9,235 nucleotides of DNA from Eubacterium sp. (lineage in GTDB: Bacteria > Bacillota > Clostridia > Lachnospirales > Lachnospiraceae), in the NCBI GenBank assembly GCA_017445525.1, contig JAFSTZ010000142.1, positions 1-9,235 of the forward strand, given 5' to 3'. A program made the translations under genes and the position numbers. This document shows positions 1 through 5,214 of the stretch, one piece after another. Position 1 is the stretch's first letter. Each line of letters starts with the position of its first letter. The notes under the pieces are model-generated. The model made no database searches. It was not told the origin of the DNA and saw only the letters and a program-made list of their open reading frames with translations.

Positions 1-2
1 TC

Positions 3-311
3 ATGACATTTGATGAACTGCTCACGAAAGTGAGAAAAATCGCAGATGGTGCAGATGTGTCCGGCATTGATTTCCTGGCGGTGCAGTTAAACATCACCGG
101 GAAAAATGAAGGCGTGTTCTATATCGAGGTCAAGGATGGCAAGGTGAATGTCGAGCCATACGAGTATAACGACAGGAACTGTGCCGTGACAATGAATATG
201 ACCAACTTCAACAAGCTGATCGACGGGAAACTCGATCCGGTCCTTGCCTTTACTACGAGGAAGCTGAAGGTGGACGGCGATACCGGATTGAAGCTGGAAC
301 AAGTCCGGTAG
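3..311 (+). CDS. SCP2-like sterol/lipid-carrier domain protein
   Basis: The 102-residue product is essentially one SCP2 domain (sterol carrier protein 2 fold), a cytoplasmic hydrophobic-cavity fold that binds lipids or acyl chains. Bacterial stand-alone copies have no firmly known ligand. The visible signature is the alternation of beta strands around residues 25-50 (FYIEVKDGKVNVEP), the C-A-V-T-M strand, and the closing K-L-K-V-x-G-D-x-G-L-K-L motif near the C-terminus. The ATG lies only 2 bases from the window edge, so its ribosome site and any upstream in-frame start cannot be seen. The protein stops right after the G-D-T-G-L-K-L motif, a few residues earlier than I expect for the family. 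The sequence that follows is a repressor relic with no start codon, so the last residues may have been replaced by a rearrangement. The domain call is fairly secure; the physiological role is not. Confidence 0.75.
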   Translation: MTFDELLTKVRKIADGADVSGIDFLAVQLNITGKNEGVFYIEVKDGKVNVEPYEYNDRNCAVTMNMTNFNKLIDGKLDPVLAFTTRKLKVDGDTGLKLEQVR

Positions 312-505
312 ACTTTCGGGATCTGTACTGGATCGGACGTCATCTCTCTGTATCGGTTAATTATCTTCTCGGAGATGAAAAAGCCATCGGGAATCTGTAT
401 ATAGAACCGGATAGTATTCTTGCAAGATTGGACTATGGGGAATGGAAAAGATTGATAGGAGTTGCTGAATATATGTTTCCAGAAAAGTATTCAAAAGGTG
501 CGTAG
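311..505 (+). pseudogene. C-terminal relic of an XRE-family (HTH_3) regulator
   Basis: This open frame begins directly at the stop codon of the SCP2-like gene and has no usable start: the only ATG is close to its end. It encodes about 64 residues. They begin with F-R-D-L-Y-W-I-G-R-H-L-S-V-S-V-N-Y-L-L-G-D, which matches the final helix and closing V-S-x-x-Y-L-L-G motif of XRE/Cro-type helix-turn-helix domains. A helical tail follows, ending in V-A-E-Y-M-F-P-E, the kind of tail seen after such domains in Clostridia. The N-terminal DNA-binding helices are absent, and upstream this frame only runs through the SCP2-like gene. I read it as a deletion remnant that is not translated into a functional protein. 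The family call rests on my recognition of the V-S-V-N-Y-L-L-G motif, without a database search. Confidence 0.6.
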
Positions 506-527
506 GCGATTTAACAGCCGTAATATC

Positions 528-552
528 GCGTAATTAAAAGAAGAATTAACGC
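528..552. other. Weak bulged hairpin between convergent relics
   Basis: GCGT-AATT and AATT-A-ACGC can pair with one bulged A around an 8-base A-rich loop. The site lies between the 3' ends of the XRE relic and the recombinase relic, where a shared terminator would be expected. The stem is AT-rich and has no adjacent T run on either strand, so support for a terminator is weak. Confidence 0.2.
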
Positions 553-588
553 ATAACGACAATTTTCCACTAAAACAAGATTTGATAA

Positions 589-834
589 TCATTGATTATT
601 GTTCACATCGATATCCTTAAATGCGTCCACCGACTGAGCGAGGATATCCGCATATACATCGGAGTAGTATTCGTAGGTGGTTGACACATCAGAGTGTCCG
701 AGGAGCTTTGATACCACCTGAGCGTCTACATGCTTTTCATGAATGACCACGGCGCCGAAAGCATGGCGGAGTACTGATAGGCGGACTTTTAGTCCTGTAC
801 CTGCAGCAGCAGGCTGACTCTTGTGATAAAGCAT
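589..834 (-). pseudogene. C-terminal fragment of a tyrosine recombinase/phage integrase
   Basis: The 81-codon frame contains the end of a tyrosine recombinase catalytic domain. It carries L-R-H-A-F with catalytic Arg at residue 23, then V-S-K-L-L-G-H-S-D-V-S-T-T with His at residue 47, and the nucleophile region Y-E-Y-Y-S-D with Tyr57 as the likely nucleophile. A full integrase is about 350-400 residues, so the N-terminal arm, the core-binding domain and the first catalytic Arg are missing. The His expected three residues before the L-R-H arginine (H-x-L-R) is Ser here. The first 15 or so residues are read out of frame through the end of the kinase gene and are not integrase. The real homology therefore begins near base 785, where the kinase stop codon lies. 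It cannot be an active recombinase. It is a relic of a prophage, integrative conjugative element or genomic island, consistent with the nearby XRE relic. Confidence 0.8.
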
Positions 835-2237
835 TCCTTGGTCTCGTCAAACCGAAAGCCGGCATTGCCGTGGTAGGCCTCGGCGATGGACTCGATGCGG
901 GAAAGGCCGTAACCGCTTCCCGTGGTGCTTGCAAATGCGCTTCCGGGCAGGAACCCATCGGCATCTGCCGGGATGGAGGTATTTTGTCTTGCGACTGACA
1001 GGCAGGGATTGGATACCCGGATCAAAAGCAGATTGTTATCCGCAGATATTTTAACCTGAATGCCGGTCTGCATCGATTTCGTTTCGGAAATCGATGCTGT
1101 GACATTGTCCGAAACTCCGGATAGGGGGCTCTTTTTTTTATGTTGATAATCCGCAGTGGAGCGGATCGCATTCTCCAGCATGTTTCCGAGAAGGATTGTC
1201 AGGTCGGAATCACGGACGGCAGACAGGTTATACACTCTGGCATCAACCGAAAGTGATACATCTTTGGCGGCTGCTTCAGCCGCATAGTACTGCAGGATGC
1301 TGTTCAGCGTGTCATCTGAACTGAACTGTGTATTAACTGTCTGCATATGACCGAGTGCTTCATCTACAAAGGCGCGTAAATCATCACGGGAGCCGCTTTC
1401 TGCGATAGAGCGGATCTCATTCAGAAGGTGTCTTGTATCATGCATGGCGCGTCGCCGATCCTCCATTTCACCGGTGATCCGTCGGTAACTCTCACGGGAT
1501 ATCGCTGCGGCTAGTTCAGTCTCTGCCTTCTTTGATCGCAATACAGACAGACTGATCGTGTTTAAGAATGCAAGGAACAACGCACCGGTGAGCAAAAAGA
1601 TCGTTGCGGCATAGTAGACATTGGCAAGTGGCAGATGAGGATCAGATGACTGCCAGAACGAGGTGGAAACGATGGTGGTGGCCAAGTAAAGGCAACACAG
1701 GATGATCAGATAGACAAACTCTGAGGTGCGCGCTTTTTTCAGCATGGGCAGGAACCGACGCAGACTCCCTCGGAAAAAGCACGCCACCGGAGGAAAAAGG
1801 ATTGACGAAACGATTACATAAGAAATGATGGTGGATGCATCATATACATAGCCGTCCTTGGCAGCCGGTATAAACTCCATGATTACATAGGCAAGCATAA
1901 ACTGTATTATCGAGAAAAAAATTGTAGTAAACAATATAAAAAACTTGCGAAGGCCGGTCTCTGCAAGCCGCAGCCACCACAAAACAACTACAAACGATAC
2001 CGAGACGAGCATGTAGAGATTACTCAGGAAATTACTGTCCCTGTCCGAAAAACACAGAGAAGGGAAAGGAAAGATAAAGCAGTCGAGAAGCAGAAAGAGA
2101 GTCAATATTATGAAAAATGACCGCGCTCCTTTTATCTGTGTGCGCGAAAACGGTAAAAGCAGAAGAACGGTAGCGGGAACGATCTGCAGGGAAAAGCCAA
2201 GAAGATGGCTGAAATAAAGCCCGGCTGATATTGACAT
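789..2237 (-). CDS. GHKL sensor histidine kinase, AgrC/LytS-like, polytopic membrane sensor
   Basis: This 482-residue kinase presumably phosphorylates the divergent LytTR regulator. The first 230 residues are strongly hydrophobic, with about six or seven membrane segments (roughly 8-30, 40-57, 72-92, 98-120, 135-158, 173-195 and 205-230). A helix precedes the H box M-H-D-T-R-H, with H266 as phospho-acceptor. The N box is G-N-M-L-E-N-A (N352 and N356), and the G box is G-S-G-Y-G-L at 440-445, as in GHKL-type ATPases of AgrC-like kinases. Between the N box and the next strand (I-Q-V-K-I-S) is an apparent Ser/Thr/Lys-rich insert of about 25 residues (roughly 365-390). Its DNA contains an A8 tract and a perfect inverted repeat. 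The ATG is well placed behind GGAGGT (2243-2248). The C-terminus looks complete even though the gene ends where an integrase relic begins. No terminator is visible after it. The input signal is unknown. Confidence 0.88.
   Translation of the reverse strand: MSISAGLYFSHLLGFSLQIVPATVLLLLPFSRTQIKGARSFFIILTLFLLLDCFIFPFPSLCFSDRDSNFLSNLYMLVSVSFVVVLWWLRLAETGLRKFFILFTTIFFSIIQFMLAYVIMEFIPAAKDGYVYDASTIISYVIVSSILFPPVACFFRGSLRRFLPMLKKARTSEFVYLIILCCLYLATTIVSTSFWQSSDPHLPLANVYYAATIFLLTGALFLAFLNTISLSVLRSKKAETELAAAISRESYRRITGEMEDRRRAMHDTRHLLNEIRSIAESGSRDDLRAFVDEALGHMQTVNTQFSSDDTLNSILQYYAAEAAAKDVSLSVDARVYNLSAVRDSDLTILLGNMLENAIRSTADYQHKKKSPLSGVSDNVTASISETKSMQTGIQVKISADNNLLLIRVSNPCLSVARQNTSIPADADGFLPGSAFASTTGSGYGLSRIESIAEAYHGNAGFRFDETKECFITRVSLLLQVQD
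1070..1097 (-). repeat. Perfect 11-bp inverted repeat inside the kinase gene
   Basis: GCATCGATTTC (1070-1080) and GAAATCGATGC (1087-1097) are perfect reverse complements around a 6-base loop. The loop plus two adjoining bases (1081-1088, GTTTCGGA) is in turn the perfect complement of 1108-1115 (TCCGAAAC), so the transcript could form an H-type pseudoknot. The structure lies in the part of the kinase gene that encodes the apparent insert in the ATP-binding domain. Confidence 0.75.
1131..1139 (-). other. A-AAA-AAG slippery heptamer within an A8 tract
   Basis: On the coding strand the kinase reads CAT AAA AAA AAG at codons 366-369. This places A-AAA-AAG in the correct phase for a -1 frameshift, the same heptamer that drives dnaX frameshifting in Escherichia coli. 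A run of eight A residues can also provoke transcriptional slippage. In the -1 frame, about 26 codons follow before a TAA at 1051-1053. Whether it slips in vivo is unknown. Confidence 0.4.
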
Positions 2238-2250
2238 GGTCTACCTCCAT

Positions 2251-2267
2251 GCCGGGTGATCCCCGGC
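2251..2267 (-). promoter_or_regulatory. GC-rich hairpin abutting the kinase ribosome binding site
   Basis: GCCGGG (2251-2256) and CCCGGC (2262-2267) form a perfect 6-bp stem with a 5-base loop in the kinase leader, ending 2 bases before the GGAGGT ribosome site. A stem so close could lower or gate translation of the kinase, or simply stabilise the 5' end. No T run follows, so it is not a terminator. Confidence 0.45.
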
Positions 2268-2297
2268 TGTGCATAAATCGAATCTGAAATCTTCCCT

Positions 2298-2326
2298 ATT
2301 ATATTCTAAATGTTTGTACATTGCAA
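2298..2326 (-). promoter_or_regulatory. Sigma-A-type promoter for the histidine kinase gene
   Basis: On the - strand, TTGCAA (2321-2326) and a perfect TATAAT (2298-2303) are separated by 17 bases. Transcription should begin near 2290, giving a leader of about 55 bases before the kinase ATG. The -35 box lies within one of two TTGCAAA-type direct repeats, so the promoter is probably regulated by a protein bound there. Confidence 0.65.
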
Positions 2327-2351
2327 ACGTTTTTTCTCTATTTGCAAAAAT
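2320..2351. promoter_or_regulatory. Candidate LytTR operator: two direct repeats spaced 21 bp
   Basis: ATTGCAAACGT (2320-2330) and TTTGCAAAAAT (2341-2351) share TTGCAAA plus the final T and start exactly 21 bp apart, two helical turns. LytTR-domain regulators such as AgrA bind pairs of roughly 9-bp direct repeats with this spacing. The proximal copy covers the -35 box of the kinase promoter and the distal copy lies just upstream of it. The pair sits about 50 bp upstream of the regulator promoter's -35 box, so it could control both directions. The site is inferred from position and spacing, and the LytTR consensus itself varies widely. Confidence 0.4.
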
Positions 2352-2399
2352 AAGATGTACCACTCACGTGTTCCGGAGATACCAATTACGCTATTCATC

Positions 2400-2428
2400 T
2401 TGACTTTTTAGAGCGGATAGAGGATAAT
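2400..2428 (+). promoter_or_regulatory. Sigma-A-type promoter for the regulator-S41 operon
   Basis: TTGACT (2400-2405) and GATAAT (2423-2428) are separated by 17 bases. Transcription should start around 2435, about 30 bases before the GTG start of the response regulator gene. This is a near-consensus promoter and needs no activator to be plausible. Confidence 0.7.
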
Positions 2429-2464
2429 GTAAAAGAGTTTGGCTGATGCAAAGAGGATATTTTT

Positions 2465-3178
2465 GTGAATATAGCAATTTGTGATGATAGCATAAAGGAC
2501 TGCGATCGGGTTAAAGGCATTCTTGTGAAGGAAGCGATAAACAGCGTTATCACTGTCTATACGGATGGGACTTCCTTTTTGGACGCTACGAAGAAAAACC
2601 GCTTTGATCTGGTATTTATGGATGTGTATCTGAAAGGTGAGAGCGGTATGGAGGTAGCCTCGAAACTTCGTGACATATCGCCGAAGACCAAGGTGGCTTT
2701 CCTGACCACCAGTGATGCCCATGCAGTGGAGGCGTTCAGTTTGCGTGCGCTTCATTATCTCGTAAAGCCTGTGGATGAGGATGGAGTGAGAGAGGTCCTG
2801 CTTCGCTATGAGGACGAGGATAAATCAGGGGAGGATACACGGAAGAGTGTTCTATCCGTACGTATCGGAGCAGACATTTATACTATAGATCAAGCGGATA
2901 TCGTAAAGATCGAAAGTGATGATCATAAGACTATTATTTATATGGAATCCGGAACAGCGATCTCTGCATGGATGCGGTTAAGCGATCTGGAAAAACAACT
3001 GGATGAGAGATTTTTACGTATACGGCGAGGTACCATCGTTAATATGGCGTCTATTTCCAAATGGCGTCCTAAAGATTGTGAATTGATAGACGGAACCACA
3101 TATCTTCTGTCGAGATCCAGACGGACGGAATTGAAGGAAATATATCTGCGGTTTAAGATGGAAGAGATGGAACAATAA
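2465..3178 (+). CDS. LytTR-family response regulator, AgrA/LytR-like
   Basis: This 237-residue cytoplasmic transcription factor has an N-terminal receiver domain (about 1-118) and a C-terminal LytTR DNA-binding domain (about 128-230). The receiver shows the acidic pair D7-D8 in I-C-D-D, the phospho-acceptor D53 in V-F-M-D-V, L-T-T-S around residues 80-83 and the K-P-V lysine at 101. The LytTR part is recognisable from the sequence around I-V-K-I-E-S-D-D-H-K and from F-L-R-I-R-R-G-T-I-V-N-M near 183-194. The start is a GTG preceded by AGAGGA (2452-2457) with 7 bases between them. It is divergent from the GHKL kinase, a common arrangement for a cognate pair, and is followed 21 bases later by the secreted S41-like gene. 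It probably regulates its own intergenic region through the 21-bp-spaced repeats there. The family call is firm; the targets are inferred. Confidence 0.92.
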   Translation: MNIAICDDSIKDCDRVKGILVKEAINSVITVYTDGTSFLDATKKNRFDLVFMDVYLKGESGMEVASKLRDISPKTKVAFLTTSDAHAVEAFSLRALHYLVKPVDEDGVREVLLRYEDEDKSGEDTRKSVLSVRIGADIYTIDQADIVKIESDDHKTIIYMESGTAISAWMRLSDLEKQLDERFLRIRRGTIVNMASISKWRPKDCELIDGTTYLLSRSRRTELKEIYLRFKMEEMEQ

Positions 3179-3199
3179 ATTAAAGGAGGATATAAATCT

Positions 3200-4957
3200 A
3201 TGAAAGAGAAGCTTAAAACAATGAGAAGGGTGCTGGCACTGGTTTTAGTGTTTGTACTTGGTCTGTCATTTGCTACACCCGTGGCATCATCAGCAAAGGG
3301 TAAAACCGCAACCGTAACCATGAAGGCGAAGAAGGTTACTTCCTATGGATATAATCCGGCTACAGACGATCTTCTCGGCGAATCGGAGACGGTGTTTTTT
3401 AACGGAAACGGTGATATTCCATATCTTGACCTGTGCAAGCAGAAAACTGGCTTGGATCAATTATTTGCTATGACAGGCTCTACAACCGGTCTTAAGGAAA
3501 AGAAAAAAGGGAATACGGTGACTTGGACACGGACGTATCAGGGTTTGCCATTTGATTGCGTTTTTGATTTCAAGAAAAACACAATTAATTTTGTTGATTT
3601 AGACGGATTCTTTCGTTTCGAAAATAATTCTCTGTTAAGTTCAGAGTCTGTTTTGCCGACAGTGGCTTCTCTGTTTCAGCAAGGCAGAACCTACAACCGA
3701 TTTGGAAAATCTATCAAGATCGATCTGAATAAGTATGGGATCAAGCTCCTTAAAACAAAAAAAGGGTATTATATCCCACTTCAGACATTTAGTGATATCT
3801 TTATGTCTCCGTTTGGGATGTTCTATTTGTATAACGGAGATGCTCTTTTCATGTATAATAATTCAAGTATTCCGGAGAAAATGGAAGAGGCTTATTACAA
3901 AGCTCCGGTGAAGAAAAACAGCAAGGCATTTGCTGCATTTAATTACAATGAGCTCTGTCTGGCTCTGGATATGAACTACGGATTGAAAGAAACACATGAT
4001 ATCGGTACGTTTGATGATTTTTTCACCGAAACAGGTTTAAAGAGTGAGATCATGGATCGGGATGCAGGGATGACGGATGTGGCATTGAATACAGTAATTA
4101 ATCTGTATTTTGATGATCTGCATTGCGCTGCCGGATCTCTGACATACAATACAGACAGAGATAAAATCAAAAAAGCGATTGAGTCAATTCCTGAAGGATC
4201 TTTCAGAGAGAAGACGTTTGCAACGATGAAAGAATTAAACGGAGCCAGAAAAGTGTATTATCCCAACGGCTTTGTTCCTTATGAAGAGGTGGGAAACACA
4301 GCTTATATCACCTTTGATTCCTTTGCCGGGGGAGTAGTTGGTGGTGATTTGACGATTCCCGGTGATGCAGATCTTCCAAATCTGGGGAATGACACATTTA
4401 AGCTGATGCAGTACTCTTTGGCCAAGATCACCAGACCGGGATCGCCCATCAAACGTGTTGTTCTCGATCTTTCCTGCAATGGGGGCGGACAGGTAAATAC
4501 TGCTTGTTACCTGCTCGGAACATTCTTGGGTGAGAGCTCGATGTCATTTAAGAATATGCTTACCCATGCTACCAGTGAGATCAATTATAAGCCGGATGTC
4601 AATCTCGATGGTCAGTTTGATAACCAGGATACCTTAGCCGGTCGTGGGTTAAAACTGTATTGCCTGACCTCCGGATTTAGTTATTCCTGTGGTAACCTGG
4701 TTCCGAATGTTTTCAAGTCTTCAGGCAAGGTGACACTGATCGGTCGCACCTCCGGTGGCGGTTCATGTGAAGTAAGATTTTTTTCTACAGCCAGTGGTTC
4801 GGTATTTCAGATTTCCGGCAGACGTCGTATCAGTTTTTCCAAAAATGGTGGATTCTACGATGTCGACCGTGGAGCCGATCCGGATGTCTACATGGAAGAC
4901 ATGAGCAAGCTTTATGATAGGAAGTATATGAATACGGTACTGGATGGTATCCACTGA
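3200..4957 (+). CDS. Secreted S41-family-like peptidase of unknown substrate
   Basis: The 585-residue product starts with a typical signal peptide: basic residues up to R10, a hydrophobic run to about residue 25, and a likely cleavage site after V-A-S-S-A near residue 32. Residues 33-240 match nothing I recognise. From about 290 the sequence resembles S41 (C-terminal processing peptidase/tricorn-type) proteins. It has L-Y-F-D-D-L-H with H308, G-N-T-A-Y-I-T-F-D-S-F (365-375), V-L-D-L-S-C-N-G-G-G (421-430), and a nucleophile-like T-S-G-F-S-Y-S-C-G-N (490-499) with S496 as candidate nucleophile. G-R-T-S-G-G-G (515-521) follows, where Ser/Lys-type members have a catalytic Lys, so a Ser/His arrangement or loss of activity is possible. 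D-V-N-L-D-G-Q-F-D-N-Q-D (466-477) fits an EF-hand/dockerin-type calcium loop. No PDZ domain is evident. AAAGGAGG (3182-3189) supports the chosen ATG. It is co-transcribed with the LytTR regulator. Confidence 0.8.
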   Translation: MKEKLKTMRRVLALVLVFVLGLSFATPVASSAKGKTATVTMKAKKVTSYGYNPATDDLLGESETVFFNGNGDIPYLDLCKQKTGLDQLFAMTGSTTGLKEKKKGNTVTWTRTYQGLPFDCVFDFKKNTINFVDLDGFFRFENNSLLSSESVLPTVASLFQQGRTYNRFGKSIKIDLNKYGIKLLKTKKGYYIPLQTFSDIFMSPFGMFYLYNGDALFMYNNSSIPEKMEEAYYKAPVKKNSKAFAAFNYNELCLALDMNYGLKETHDIGTFDDFFTETGLKSEIMDRDAGMTDVALNTVINLYFDDLHCAAGSLTYNTDRDKIKKAIESIPEGSFREKTFATMKELNGARKVYYPNGFVPYEEVGNTAYITFDSFAGGVVGGDLTIPGDADLPNLGNDTFKLMQYSLAKITRPGSPIKRVVLDLSCNGGGQVNTACYLLGTFLGESSMSFKNMLTHATSEINYKPDVNLDGQFDNQDTLAGRGLKLYCLTSGFSYSCGNLVPNVFKSSGKVTLIGRTSGGGSCEVRFFSTASGSVFQISGRRRISFSKNGGFYDVDRGADPDVYMEDMSKLYDRKYMNTVLDGIH

Positions 4958-4975
4958 CCTGCTTGATCGATATTC

Positions 4976-5010
4976 AAAGGGCGGCTCCGCGAGGAGCCGC
5001 CTTTCTTTTG
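4976..5010 (+). terminator. Rho-independent terminator after the S41-like gene
   Basis: GGCGGCTCC and GGAGCCGCC pair perfectly around a GCGA (GNRA) tetraloop. The stem is extended by one G-U and two A-T pairs and followed by TTTCTTTTG. It starts 19 bases after the S41-like stop codon and closes the regulator-S41 transcript. A close variant of the same sequence recurs at the right edge of the window. Confidence 0.88.
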
Positions 5011-5059
5011 TTATGAAAAGTGGTTGATTTGTACATAGCCGAATAATAGGTAAAAAATC

Positions 5060-5088
5060 TTGACATTTTTCTCCTTATTTGGTATAGT
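5060..5088 (+). promoter_or_regulatory. Sigma-A-type promoter for the chemoreceptor gene
   Basis: A perfect TTGACA (5060-5065) is 17 bases from TATAGT (5083-5088). Transcription should begin near 5095, giving an unusually long leader of about 120 bases. I looked for the c-di-GMP riboswitch that sometimes precedes chemoreceptor genes and did not recognise its conserved core. I found no strong hairpin in the leader. Confidence 0.8.
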
Positions 5089-5214
5089 ATACGCAGTATC
5101 TGTTTTCGGATTTTGTGTTTGTTCCGGATAATAGTATATGGTGCGGACTTCATGATTTGGACATCACACTGGATTATGAGGCGTAGAAGAAAACACGTTT
5201 AGGAGGGAAGTAGT

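Noticed and set aside
2310..2411. 33-codon open frame on the + strand in the kinase-regulator intergenic region, considered as an AgrD-like signal peptide precursor.
   Set aside because: It has no ribosome binding site, begins upstream of the only + strand promoter found, and overlaps that promoter's -35 box and spacer. It also lacks the central Cys followed by a charged tail expected of AgrD.
5095..5200. c-di-GMP riboswitch in the long chemoreceptor leader.
   Set aside because: The conserved GEMM core and paired helices were not found, and the leader lacks strong stems.
5152..5202. 16-codon open frame in the chemoreceptor leader, considered as a leader peptide.
   Set aside because: There is no ribosome site before its ATG and its composition (Arg/Lys run) gives no attenuation logic. 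It merely runs into the chemoreceptor ribosome site.
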